DNA from: CAZTHM01 sp041946825
Lineage (GTDB): Bacteria; Acidobacteriota; Terriglobia; UBA7540
Reading direction: 5' to 3'
DNA length: 64,000 bases
Assembly (NCBI GenBank): GCA_041946825.1
Contig: JBHGBD010000004.1
Location: forward strand, 62,001-126,000
Under the pieces are notes generated by a model. The model had not been told where the DNA came from. It did no database searches and was given only the letters and a program-made list of their open reading frames with translations. Position 1 is the first letter of the stretch. The number at the start of each line of letters is the position of its first letter. The position numbers were made by a program, and so were the translations under genes. This document shows, piece by piece, positions 42,841 to 50,686 of the stretch.

Positions 42841-44673
42841 ATGGTATGCTTCTGCGGGAACATGCGGCTCAACGAATCGGCATGCTCACAAATGGCGCCT
42901 CCATCCGCTGCTGTACCGTTGTGGTCGTCACGCTGGTTTCGCGCCTGGCTGCTCGGCGTGTCGTGCTACTTCCCCGTTTACTGGTTCTCGCAATTTGTGC
43001 TCTTCGCGCTGCCTGCGCTCGTGCGTGTGAAGGCGTTCGAATACCGGCTCCAGTATTTACAGATCTCACCGTTCATGGTGATAGCGGTCAGCGCTCGGCC
43101 GGAAACCGAGGGTGAGGCAGGCCCAGCCTTGTCTCGAACGGGTGGCGCCGACGTAATTGAGACGGTGCTCCTCGTCTCCGCCCTGGTGGCGGGGCTCGCA
43201 ATCGCCGGCCGACGGCGACGCCCGGCCTCGGGATTCGTCATCGCCATGCTCGGACAGGTGGCCCTGGCACGACCGTTGCTCGGTCTGCTTTTCGAAAGGC
43301 GTTCCGGCGCCGAGGTCATTGTCGCATCTGTGTTTTTTCTTGCCGTCGTAGTCTGTGGATTGCGCTGGGTGCTGCCCACGGGGGTCACGCAAAACTTTTT
43401 GACCCGATTCGGATCGCTCTTCGCGGCATTCACCCTGCCGCTGGCCCTTCTGGGAGCAGTCTTCGCCTTGGCGCTGCGCTCGTGGTTCCCGTGGGTGGGA
43501 GCGCTCGTAATGCTGGCTCCCGGTATGATTGCGGCGTCTCTCGCCAGCGGGTGGCCTGTAAGCGTACCGGAACGCCTGCCCGCACAAATCGGCTGGAGGA
43601 AAATCGGCTGCGGCATTGCTGCGACCGTGCTCCTCGCCGCAGGTGTCACGTGGGGCGGACGGGTGGCGACCGCCGCCTTCGAGAAATCCCGCCGCGCGGA
43701 CGCTGATGAGGCGATGGCCTTGCTGCCCGCCATCCCGCGCGACCTGCCTTATCCCAAAATCTTCTTTCAAAAAGGCGTGACGCTGACGGCGGAGTTCCCC
43801 GACGTCTACGCTTCCGAGGGCGCGCGGCGCATGCTCGAGGCTCTGCCGCGCTATGGAGTGAACGCAGTGGCGCTGGTACCCTACGGCTTCGCCGCCCGTG
43901 GCCAGCCGCGCGTGCGGCTGCTGGGCGCAGACAGTTGGGAGAGTGATGAAGGCCTTGAACAGCTCTCAAGGCTCGCGCACGCCCGCGGCATCAAAGTGAT
44001 GCTCAAGCCATCGCTATGGCTTCGCGACGGATTTCCCGGAGATTTGGAATTCTCTTCCCCGGATGATCGCGCCAAATGGTTCGCCGAGTACCGGCAATTC
44101 CTCGAACATTACGCGCGCCTGGCCACGCGGATTCACGCCGACATATTTTGCGTCGGCACGGAACTCGCCAAGCTGACGCCCCACGAAGACGAGTGGCGCC
44201 AGCTGATCGCTCGTGTGCGCGCGGTCTATCCTGGTCCGCTCGTTTACGCCGCCAATTTCGGGACGGAATTCGAGACGGTCAAGTTCTGGGACGCGCTCGA
44301 TTACGTCGGGTTGCAGGAATACTACCCGCTGCCTGACAACCTCGCGACTGACGCCGTGGTCACAAAAGTCGAAGCCGTGCAGCGGAAATTCCAGCGACCG
44401 GTCATCTTCACGGAAGCAGGATTCTCAAGTTACGAATTACCGAATCGCGAACCGTGGAATGATTCCACCAATGGCAAAGTCGCGCCCGACGCCCAGGCAC
44501 GCTGCTACGAAGCGATTCTGCGCGCCTTCTACCACAAGCCATATTTCCAGGGAGTCTACTGGTGGGCCGTGCGTACCAACGGCCAGGGCGGCCTCGAGGA
44601 CGGCTCGCATTCCCCCTGGCGTAAGCCCGCCATGCAAGTGCTCGCGCGATGGTATTCGTCACCGGAGCGATGA
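42841..44673 (+). CDS. Membrane protein with GH113-like glycosidase domain
   Basis: Encodes up to 610 residues. The N-terminal half (about 30-285) contains six or seven hydrophobic helices; the C-terminal half (about 300-605) is a TIM barrel resembling GH113 beta-mannanases. It starts with FFQKGVTLTAEFPDVYASEG, has IFCVGTELAKLTPHEDEW, whose glutamate fits the acid/base position, and VIFTEAGFSSYELPNREPW, whose glutamate fits the nucleophile, then GVYWWAVRTNGQGG. A membrane-embedded glycosidase of this kind could act on envelope glycans or undecaprenyl-linked sugars; this is inference. Starts at 42841, 42862 and 42892 are all possible. An inositol-phosphatase family gene follows after 41 bases. 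Confidence 0.8.
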   Translation: MVCFCGNMRLNESACSQMAPPSAAVPLWSSRWFRAWLLGVSCYFPVYWFSQFVLFALPALVRVKAFEYRLQYLQISPFMVIAVSARPETEGEAGPALSRTGGADVIETVLLVSALVAGLAIAGRRRRPASGFVIAMLGQVALARPLLGLLFERRSGAEVIVASVFFLAVVVCGLRWVLPTGVTQNFLTRFGSLFAAFTLPLALLGAVFALALRSWFPWVGALVMLAPGMIAASLASGWPVSVPERLPAQIGWRKIGCGIAATVLLAAGVTWGGRVATAAFEKSRRADADEAMALLPAIPRDLPYPKIFFQKGVTLTAEFPDVYASEGARRMLEALPRYGVNAVALVPYGFAARGQPRVRLLGADSWESDEGLEQLSRLAHARGIKVMLKPSLWLRDGFPGDLEFSSPDDRAKWFAEYRQFLEHYARLATRIHADIFCVGTELAKLTPHEDEWRQLIARVRAVYPGPLVYAANFGTEFETVKFWDALDYVGLQEYYPLPDNLATDAVVTKVEAVQRKFQRPVIFTEAGFSSYELPNREPWNDSTNGKVAPDAQARCYEAILRAFYHKPYFQGVYWWAVRTNGQGGLEDGSHSPWRKPAMQVLARWYSSPER

Positions 44674-44714
44674 CTGAGACTGCACAGGAGCGCATCTTTG
44701 CTAGAATCCCCAAC

Positions 44715-45479
44715 ATGAACTTTGAACAAGAATTGGATATTGCGTGCCGGATCGCGGCGGAGGCGGGACGGCAGGCGCTGGAGCATCAGGCGCGAGGATT
44801 CGAGTCGGAGACGAAATCCGATCTCTCGCCGGTCACCACCGCCGACCGCGCCAACGAAGAGTTGATCTGCCGGCGGCTGGAAGAAGCTTTTCCCGACGAC
44901 GGCGTACTGGGCGAAGAGGGCGCGATGCGCGAGTCGCGCAACGGCCGCCGCTGGCTGATCGATCCCATCGACGGCACGCGCGACTTCGTGCGAGGGATTC
45001 CCACCTGGGGCGTGATGCTGGCGCTGGAAGCCGAGGGAGAAGTCGTCGCGGGCGCGGTCAACCTGGCGGCGCTGGGCGAGCTCTACTCCGCCGCGAGAGG
45101 ACTCGGCGCGTTTCGCAACGACGCGTGCATTCACGCCGCCGCCGCGAAAGCTCCCGACCAAGCCGTGGTGTGTCTCACCTCGTTCACCAATGTACGCAAT
45201 CAACCTTTCGCCGCGCGGCTGATTCCTTGGTTCGAAAAGTTCTGGGCGGTGCGCAGCATGGGCGGATGTATGGACGCCATGGCCGTCTGCTCGGGGCGCG
45301 CCGACGCCTGGATCGAAGTCGAGGCCAAAGCCTGGGATCTGGCGCCGCTCAAGATCATCGCCGAAGAAGCCGGCGTGCGCTTTTTCAATTTCAACGGCGG
45401 CTCGAGCATTTACGCCGGCAACTGCATCCTCACCATCCCCTCGCTCGAGGCCGAGATTCGCCAGTTTGTTTCCGCATAG
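44715..45479 (+). CDS. Inositol monophosphatase-family phosphatase
   Basis: Encodes 254 residues from the ATG at 44715; upstream in-frame ATGs lie in or near the end of the previous gene. Metal-binding motifs of the family are present: G66-E67-E68 (GEEG), D83-P-I-D86-G-T (DPIDGTRDF) and WDLAP near residue 203. The family includes inositol phosphatases, histidinol phosphatases and PAP phosphatases. The overall form (short, SDLSPVTTADRANEE near the start) is close to histidinol-phosphatase/inositol-phosphatase proteins. It hydrolyses a phosphate monoester with Mg; which one is not clear from context. Confidence 0.9.
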   Translation: MNFEQELDIACRIAAEAGRQALEHQARGFESETKSDLSPVTTADRANEELICRRLEEAFPDDGVLGEEGAMRESRNGRRWLIDPIDGTRDFVRGIPTWGVMLALEAEGEVVAGAVNLAALGELYSAARGLGAFRNDACIHAAAAKAPDQAVVCLTSFTNVRNQPFAARLIPWFEKFWAVRSMGGCMDAMAVCSGRADAWIEVEAKAWDLAPLKIIAEEAGVRFFNFNGGSSIYAGNCILTIPSLEAEIRQFVSA

Positions 45480-45518
45480 GTTCTAGGTGCTGGGGGCTGG
45501 GTGCTGGAAACCAGCGGG

Positions 45519-45598
45519 TGTCATTCTGAGCGTCAACGAAGAATCTGCTTGTCTCTCTAAAAGGAACTGCCAGTGCTTCGCTGCCGGTCCGCATGACA
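45519..45598. repeat. TGTCATTCTGAG-type intergenic repeat
   Basis: Begins TGTCATTCTGAG and ends with ATGACAGG, so short inverted ends (TGTCAT/ATGACA) bound about 80 bp. A partial relative, CTCAGGATGACAG, occurs at about 58240-58252. It lies in the non-coding gap between two convergent genes. Confidence 0.5.
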
Positions 45599-45635
45599 GG
45601 CCCCGCGCGAAGAGCTAATTGACCGCGCGTTTCCT

Positions 45636-45669
45636 GAATCCAAAATCCAAAATCAAAAATCCAAAATCT
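45636..45669. repeat. AAATCCAAAATC short-word repeat
   Basis: Tandem-like words ATCCAAAATCCAAAATC and AAAAATCCAAAATC in a non-coding gap. The same words appear at 59735-59765, and variants at 30405-30470. Confidence 0.6.
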
Positions 45670-45671
45670 CC

Positions 45672-46322
45672 TCAGAAGGCTTCATTGAGCGTAGTTTCGG
45701 TGTGGATAGGCGCAAGGTGCGAGGTGTCGTTGAAGAGGATGAGCCGCCAGCCGTGCTCTGTAGATTCGATGATATTCAGAGCAGCGTTGTCCATGCTTAG
45801 CCGGCGGCGGTATTCGGAAGGCGAGAGGCGGAGGACGTGACAGACGACGAGGCGGCAGATGGTCCGGTGGCAGACAACGATCACGTGCTCATGTTCGCCC
45901 GAGTGCCGCGCCGTAATCTCGTCGAGGAACGGCGCCACGCGCCTGAGCGCCTGGGCGCCCGACTCGCCGCCCCGCGGAGGGACGTTGCCGGGGTCAGCGT
46001 CCCAGGCGCGGAAAGCGTCACCTTCCTGCGCCATGATTTCGGCAAAGGTTTTCCCTTCCCACGCGCCGTAATCGAGCTCCGTAAGGCGATCATCGACCGT
46101 CGGCTTCCGCCCGACCGAGGCCGCGAGGATTTCCGCCGTTTCCATCGCGCGCCGCAGGGGGCTCGTGTAAAGCGCCGAGGGCGCAAGCCCGCGCAGGCGC
46201 TCGCCGAGAAGCGCCGCCTGCCGCCGGCCTTCATCGGAGAGCGCCACGTCCGTGCGCCCGCACAGCCGGTTCTCGGCATTCCAACCGCTCACGCCGTGCC
46301 GAACGAAGTAGAAAAGCGCCAT
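45672..46322 (-). CDS. Histidine phosphatase (phosphoglycerate-mutase-like)
   Basis: Encodes 216 residues from the ATG at 46322, where the family N-terminus MALFYFVRHGVSGWNAENR starts; upstream frame is open but unlike a protein. R8-H9-G10 carries the phosphate-accepting histidine; the second core region includes YTSPLRRAMETAEIL, TELDYGAWEGKTFAEI and VVCHRTICRLVV with the second catalytic histidine. It is probably a cytosolic phosphatase of the CobC/GpmB/PhoE type, with substrate unknown. It is convergent with the inositol-phosphatase gene, with short repeats between the two. Confidence 0.9.
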   Translation of the reverse strand: MALFYFVRHGVSGWNAENRLCGRTDVALSDEGRRQAALLGERLRGLAPSALYTSPLRRAMETAEILAASVGRKPTVDDRLTELDYGAWEGKTFAEIMAQEGDAFRAWDADPGNVPPRGGESGAQALRRVAPFLDEITARHSGEHEHVIVVCHRTICRLVVCHVLRLSPSEYRRRLSMDNAALNIIESTEHGWRLILFNDTSHLAPIHTETTLNEAF

Positions 46323-46621
46323 GCACCATTCCCCGTGAAAACTGTCGCACCGATTGATAACATCCGGGCCGCTCGCGCGCAACCGCCTTTTGTTCCTTTC
46401 TGTTACTGCCGACCCCAAGGTTGCTGCTTCGGGCCCGTGCCAGCCCAACGATCGAAGCCACGACCTGAACGTGCAACCAGACAGTAGAACTCGGAATCAA
46501 AACTTAAGGTAGAATGAGGGAAAGCAAGCGTGTCGGTGCAGGGGAATAGTTGCGGCCAAGGGGGAGTTTCAGGCGCGCCACAAAGAAGCCCATCCGCCGA
46601 CGGGCTGCCTGGGGGGTAAGG

Positions 46622-47428
46622 ATGGAACCAGCCATGAAGCACAAAAGATTGACACTCCTGGCCGTTTGCCTGGCCGCAGCTCTTGCGGCATCCAGCGCGA
46701 GCGCCGTTGAAGAACCCCCGTTGGTTGTTCCCCCCGGCACGGTCGTTCACGTCAAGCTGCGGACGACCATCACCTCCAAGACCAACAAGGTAGGCGACCC
46801 CTTCGAAGGCATGGTCAGCGAGGACGTCCTCTCCGGCACGGACGTCATCGTGCCCCAGGGAAGCCTGGTGTATGGGCACGTTGCTTACGTCAAACCCTCA
46901 GGGCGCATCAAGGCCAAGGCGGAAATGCGTGTGGTGCTTGATTCCATCCTCACACCCGAAGAAAAGAGGATCAACCTCTCCAGCACGCTCGAAGACAGCA
47001 AGGGCGGAGTTTGCGGTAATACGGGCGACGAGGAAGGAACCATCAAAGGCTGCGGCAAGAGCAAGAAGGACGCTGCCAAAGACGCAGCCCTTGGCGCGGG
47101 CATCGGCGCGGGCGCGGGAGCCTCAGTGGGCATGGGCAGCGCGATCGAGTGCCGATATTACGGCAACTGCGGTGGCCCGGGCATCCTAACCGGCACAATG
47201 TACGGCGCGGGGCTCGGCGCAGGGACGGCACTCATCTACAATCTGTTCAAGAAGCAGAAGGAAATCATCCTGATCTCAGGAACGGAGCTGACCTTCGTCG
47301 TCAACCGCACCGTCGATAGCGCCACCGGCAAAGCTCTCCCTGAACAGCCCGCTGGCCGCGAGGCCTCGAACTCTACCCCTCCGGCGGGCGCTCCGCCTGA
47401 GTCCGCAAGCACCACGGAAAAGCAGTAA
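46622..47428 (+). CDS. Exported glycine-zipper protein
   Basis: Encodes 268 residues from ATG 46622, preceded by GGGGGGTAAGG; an in-frame ATG at 46634 would keep the same signal peptide (RLTLLAVCLAAALAASSASA). The mature N-terminal domain (VPPGTVVHVKLRTTITSKTNKVG...VPQGSLVYGHVAYVKPSGRI) is a small beta-barrel-like fold resembling VirB10/TrbI C-terminal domains. Then come four clustered cysteines (VCGNTGDEEGTIKGCG and IECRYYGNCGG) and two glycine-zipper helices (ALGAGIGAGAGASVGMG; GTMYGAGLGAGTALIYNL). The C-terminus is Pro/Ser/Thr-rich. It probably sits in the cell envelope; no enzyme activity is apparent. Confidence 0.78.
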   Translation: MEPAMKHKRLTLLAVCLAAALAASSASAVEEPPLVVPPGTVVHVKLRTTITSKTNKVGDPFEGMVSEDVLSGTDVIVPQGSLVYGHVAYVKPSGRIKAKAEMRVVLDSILTPEEKRINLSSTLEDSKGGVCGNTGDEEGTIKGCGKSKKDAAKDAALGAGIGAGAGASVGMGSAIECRYYGNCGGPGILTGTMYGAGLGAGTALIYNLFKKQKEIILISGTELTFVVNRTVDSATGKALPEQPAGREASNSTPPAGAPPESASTTEKQ

Positions 47429-47561
47429 ACAGGAGGCGGGAGCCGGGAATCGGGATTCAGCAGCCAGGGTCCCGGAACCAAGCGCCCGGTCTTCTGTATT
47501 CCGTCCGACCCCGTTCACACCGGTACCCTCTCCAGCAAGCGCATCCGGCAGCTTTTGGGGC

Positions 47562-47593
47562 TTGACAACGGGTCAAAAATAATGTATATACAT
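47562..47593 (+). promoter_or_regulatory. marR promoter with overlapping palindrome
   Basis: TTGACA at 47562-47567, a 17-base spacer, and TATATA at 47585-47590 form a near-consensus sigma70 promoter upstream of the MarR gene (ATG 47610). The -10 lies inside the perfect palindrome ATGTATATACAT (47582-47593), which matches the centre of the palindrome upstream of the next gene. This suggests autorepression by MarR binding over the -10. Confidence 0.75.
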
Positions 47594-47609
47594 GTGTTAG
47601 GCGAAGAAG

Positions 47610-48062
47610 ATGCGTGAAACAGCCCCTCTCGTAACCGGAACGTTGGAATTACCCTGCGCGTGCGCGAGTCTGCGGCGGGCCACGCGGGTGGTGACGCAGC
47701 TCTATGACGAGGAGTTGCGCGGGGCGGGGCTGCGCGCCACGCAGTTTACCCTGCTCCAGGCGCTGGAGCGGGCGGGCCGGATCACGCAGGGCCGCCTGGG
47801 CGAGTTGCTCGCCATCGACAGCACGACGCTGACGCGGACGCTGCGCCTGCTGATCGGCAAGGGTTGGGTGCGAAGCGTCCCCGGCCAGGACCGTCGCGAG
47901 CGGCACCTGCAACTGACGCCGGCTGGCCGCCGCGAGTTTGACCAGGCCCGCCCGCACTGGGAGCGGGCGCAGCATCGCCTGCGCCTGGCGCTCGGCGATT
48001 CCCTGTGGAAGCTGATGCAGACGGCCCTGGTCCGCATGGCAGAGGCGGCGCGCCAGGCGTAA
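47610..48062 (+). CDS. MarR-family transcriptional regulator
   Basis: Encodes 150 residues. The winged helix is recognisable: the helix LRATQFTLLQALERAGRITQGRLGELLAID, recognition helix STTLTRTLRLLIGKGWVR and wing PGQDRRERHLQLTPAGR. An N-terminal helix with two cysteines (LPCACASLRRATR) and C-terminal dimer helices are present. The paired cysteines could sense oxidants or metals, but this is a guess. It is preceded by a strong promoter with an embedded ATGTA-N2-TACAT palindrome, and the next gene has the same palindrome, so it probably regulates itself and the QueG-like/SCP2 gene 52 bases downstream. Confidence 0.93.
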   Translation: MRETAPLVTGTLELPCACASLRRATRVVTQLYDEELRGAGLRATQFTLLQALERAGRITQGRLGELLAIDSTTLTRTLRLLIGKGWVRSVPGQDRRERHLQLTPAGRREFDQARPHWERAQHRLRLALGDSLWKLMQTALVRMAEAARQA

Positions 48063-48077
48063 TTTTTTTGAGCCCAA

Positions 48078-48097
48078 TTAGATGTATCTACATCTAA
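48078..48097 (+). promoter_or_regulatory. Operator-like inverted repeat before the QueG-like/SCP2 gene
   Basis: TTAGATGTATCTACATCTAA has perfect 9-bp arms (TTAGATGTA/TACATCTAA) around TC. Its core ATGTA-N2-TACAT is the same as the palindrome over the marR -10. It ends 17 bases before ATG 48115 and just before a GAGGAGG ribosome site, so bound protein could block transcription or translation start. Confidence 0.75.
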
Positions 48098-48114
48098 TAG
48101 GTGAGGAGGTTTTG

Positions 48115-49461
48115 ATGGCCCTTCGTCTCGACGAACATCCGACCGTGCAGAATTTCCGGCGGCAGGCGGGCGCCGTGCCGCCGGCGCCGTCCACACCGCT
48201 CGATGCTGACTGGCTGCGTCAGTTGGCGCTTGACGCCGGCGCCGATGATGTGGGCTTTGTCGAAATCGACCGCGCCGAGCTCGCTCCGCAGCGCGCTGAC
48301 ATCGAGGCGCTTCTTCCCGGCACGCGGACGCTGGTGAGCCTCGTCTGCCGGATGAACCGCGGGCCCATTCGCGCCGTCCCGCGTTCGGTGGCCAACGGCG
48401 AGTTTCATCGCGTGACGAACGAACTGAACGACGCCGCGGCGGCGCTGGTCGAAGCCCTGGAGGCCCGGGACATCCGCGCCGTCAATCCCACCCCGGGCTT
48501 TCCCATGGAGATGAGCCGCTTTCCGGGAGGAAAGGTCTGGACGGTCTCGCACAAGCCCGTGGCCGTCGCGGCGGGACTGGGGCAGATGGGGATTCACCGC
48601 AACGTCATCCACCCGCGCTTCGGCAGTTTCATCCTTCTGGGGACGGTGCTGCTCGAGGCTCCCGTCACCTGCTACGATCGTCCCGTCGCCTACAATCCGT
48701 GCCTGGAATGCAAGCTCTGCGTCGCGGCCTGCCCCACCGGCGCCATTGCTCCCGACGGCCATTTCGATTTCTCAGCCTGCTACACGCACAACTATCGCGA
48801 ATTCATGGGCGGCTTCAACGACTGGGTGGAAACGATCGCGGAAAGCAAAGGCGCGCGCGATTACCGTCAGCGGGTCAGCGCCTCGGAGAGCGCTTCGATG
48901 TGGCAGAGCCTTTCGTTTGGAGCCAACTACAAAGCCGCTTATTGCCTGGCCGTCTGCCCCGCCGGTGAGGAAGTGATTGCGCCGTTCCTGACCGACCGTC
49001 CGGCGTTTCTCCGCCAAGTGGTGAACCCTCTGCAAGACAAGGAAGAGACGGTTTACGTGGTTCCCGGCTCAGATGCCGAGGCGTACGTCGCCCGCCGCTT
49101 TCCTCACAAGAAAACCCAGCGAGTTGGCAACGGCTTGCGCACGGAATCGGTCCAGCGATTTCTGGGGGGACTGCCCCTGGTTTTTCAGCGCGAGCAGTCG
49201 AAGGGATTGAACGCGACGTACCATTTCACCTTCACCGGCGAAGAAACGCGCAAGGCGACCGTCGTCATCCGCCACCAAACTATTGAGGTCACGGACGGCC
49301 ACGTCGGGAAGCCGGACGTTCATGTCATCGCCGACAGCCGGACCTGGATCCGGCTGCTCGCAAAAGAAGCCAATCCAATTTGGGCTGTGCTGCGCGGCCG
49401 GATTCGCGTCAAAGGCTCGCTGCGCTATCTTCTGGCTTTCCGGAAGTGCTTCCCGTCGTGA
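48115..49461 (+). CDS. QueG-like ferredoxin protein fused to an SCP2 sterol-carrier-type domain
   Basis: Encodes 448 residues from ATG 48115, which has GAGGAGG ideally spaced; an in-frame ATG at 48082 lies inside the operator. The N-terminal part resembles epoxyqueuosine reductase/reductive dehalogenase folds (LALDAGADDVGFVEIDRAEL; HKPVAVAAGLGQMGIHRN), followed by C196-x2-C199-x2-C202-x3-C206-P and a second incomplete set with C222 and C277-x3-C281-P. From about 360 the chain is an SCP2-type lipid-binding domain (LNATYHFTFTGEETRKATVV...IWAVLRGRIRVKGSLRYL). A cobamide-dependent reduction of a hydrophobic substrate is plausible but unproven. It probably belongs to the MarR regulon. Confidence 0.85.
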   Translation: MALRLDEHPTVQNFRRQAGAVPPAPSTPLDADWLRQLALDAGADDVGFVEIDRAELAPQRADIEALLPGTRTLVSLVCRMNRGPIRAVPRSVANGEFHRVTNELNDAAAALVEALEARDIRAVNPTPGFPMEMSRFPGGKVWTVSHKPVAVAAGLGQMGIHRNVIHPRFGSFILLGTVLLEAPVTCYDRPVAYNPCLECKLCVAACPTGAIAPDGHFDFSACYTHNYREFMGGFNDWVETIAESKGARDYRQRVSASESASMWQSLSFGANYKAAYCLAVCPAGEEVIAPFLTDRPAFLRQVVNPLQDKEETVYVVPGSDAEAYVARRFPHKKTQRVGNGLRTESVQRFLGGLPLVFQREQSKGLNATYHFTFTGEETRKATVVIRHQTIEVTDGHVGKPDVHVIADSRTWIRLLAKEANPIWAVLRGRIRVKGSLRYLLAFRKCFPS

Positions 49462-49595
49462 AGAGCAGTGCGCAAACCTCGCAGGCTGGAGCCAGAAGTC
49501 AGGAGTCGGAATCCAGGTTCGGAATTCGGAATGACAAATCCGGAAAAAAGCAGCCTGTTCCCGTCACCTGTCGCCTAACCCCAAGTCCCCAGCCG

Positions 49596-50492
49596 CTAGC
49601 CCCTCTTTTCTGAAAATCGCGGCGCGAATTCCTCCGCAGCGAAAGTCTCGATGGAAGTGGGCGTGGTGTTCGCGGGGGAGCGCGCTTCGAGCGGAACGAT
49701 GAGCCGGGAATTAAGCGCCTCGGCCAATTCCAGAATAAAGTCGGCCACCTGGGCGGACACCCCCATCTGGACGAACGCCGGCTTCATTTGTTCGGGCGGC
49801 AACTGCTTGTAGGCGAGGTCGGGCCTGCCGATGGCCTTGCCGATCGCGACCGTTGCTTCGGGATAAGTCACATCGCGCTGGCCGAGCAATTCGCGCGTCT
49901 GTTTTCCCGTGAAATCGCGCTTGAGGAAGAGTTTCGCGACAGCCGCGCCGATATCGCGCGTGGCAATCATGGACAGCGCCACGTCGGGACGCAGGGGCGC
50001 ACCGACGATCCCGAAATTTTTGATTACTTGAATCTGCGGCAAAAGGTTTTCCATGAAATATCCCGCGCGCAGGAGAACGGCGTTCAGCCCCGCGATGCCG
50101 CTCAGCTTTTGCTCGAAGCTGTGCAGCCCCGCCACCGGGCCGGTGCCCGCTGGCTTGTCGGCGCCGTAACTCGAGAGCGCCACAGTGTGCGGCACGCGCG
50201 CCCGCGCGAGCGCGCCGGCCAGCGCGTCGCTGACCCGCTCCTGAAATCCGCGCGGGTCGGTCGTGGTCATGTTGGGCGGAATCATGGCATAGACGGCACT
50301 CGCGCCATGGAAGGCTTTGGACAGCGCCGCGGCGTCGGTCGCGTCGGCCACAAACGCTTCGGCGCCCTTCGCAACGAATCGCGCCAGCCGCCCTGCGTCC
50401 CGTCCGATCACCCGAACCTTCTCCCCCTGCGCCAGCAATCTTTCGGCAATCACGCTTCCCGTGTTCCCCGTCGCACCCGTAATGGCAATCAT
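49596..50492 (-). CDS. NmrA-like NAD(P)H-binding protein
   Basis: Encodes 298 residues of the atypical short-chain dehydrogenase family. The glycine motif GATGNTG is at 5-11 in MIAITGATGNTGSVIAERLL; the mid-chain has VALSSYGADKPAGTGPV, where an active-site tyrosine-lysine pair of classical SDRs is not kept, and LRAGYFMENLLPQI, typical of NmrA/azoreductase-type proteins. It may sense the NAD(P)H ratio or reduce quinones; the substrate is unknown. It is divergent from the glycosidase-like gene. Confidence 0.9.
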   Translation of the reverse strand: MIAITGATGNTGSVIAERLLAQGEKVRVIGRDAGRLARFVAKGAEAFVADATDAAALSKAFHGASAVYAMIPPNMTTTDPRGFQERVSDALAGALARARVPHTVALSSYGADKPAGTGPVAGLHSFEQKLSGIAGLNAVLLRAGYFMENLLPQIQVIKNFGIVGAPLRPDVALSMIATRDIGAAVAKLFLKRDFTGKQTRELLGQRDVTYPEATVAIGKAIGRPDLAYKQLPPEQMKPAFVQMGVSAQVADFILELAEALNSRLIVPLEARSPANTTPTSIETFAAEEFAPRFSEKRG

Positions 50493-50686
50493 TCGCCAAC
50501 CTCCTTTGGTTTTTCTTCTTGGATGCGCGTGCGGGGTATTCGGCTCGTCGATGACGTCGAGTTATTTCCTGTAACGGGGATGTCTGGAGTCTGCCGCAAG
50601 TCTGACACTCGGCATTGCCGCGGTAGCGGACGCGTTGTAGACTCCCGCTGCGAATTCATCGGAATCTCCGCCCGAGGGAGGTTGTC

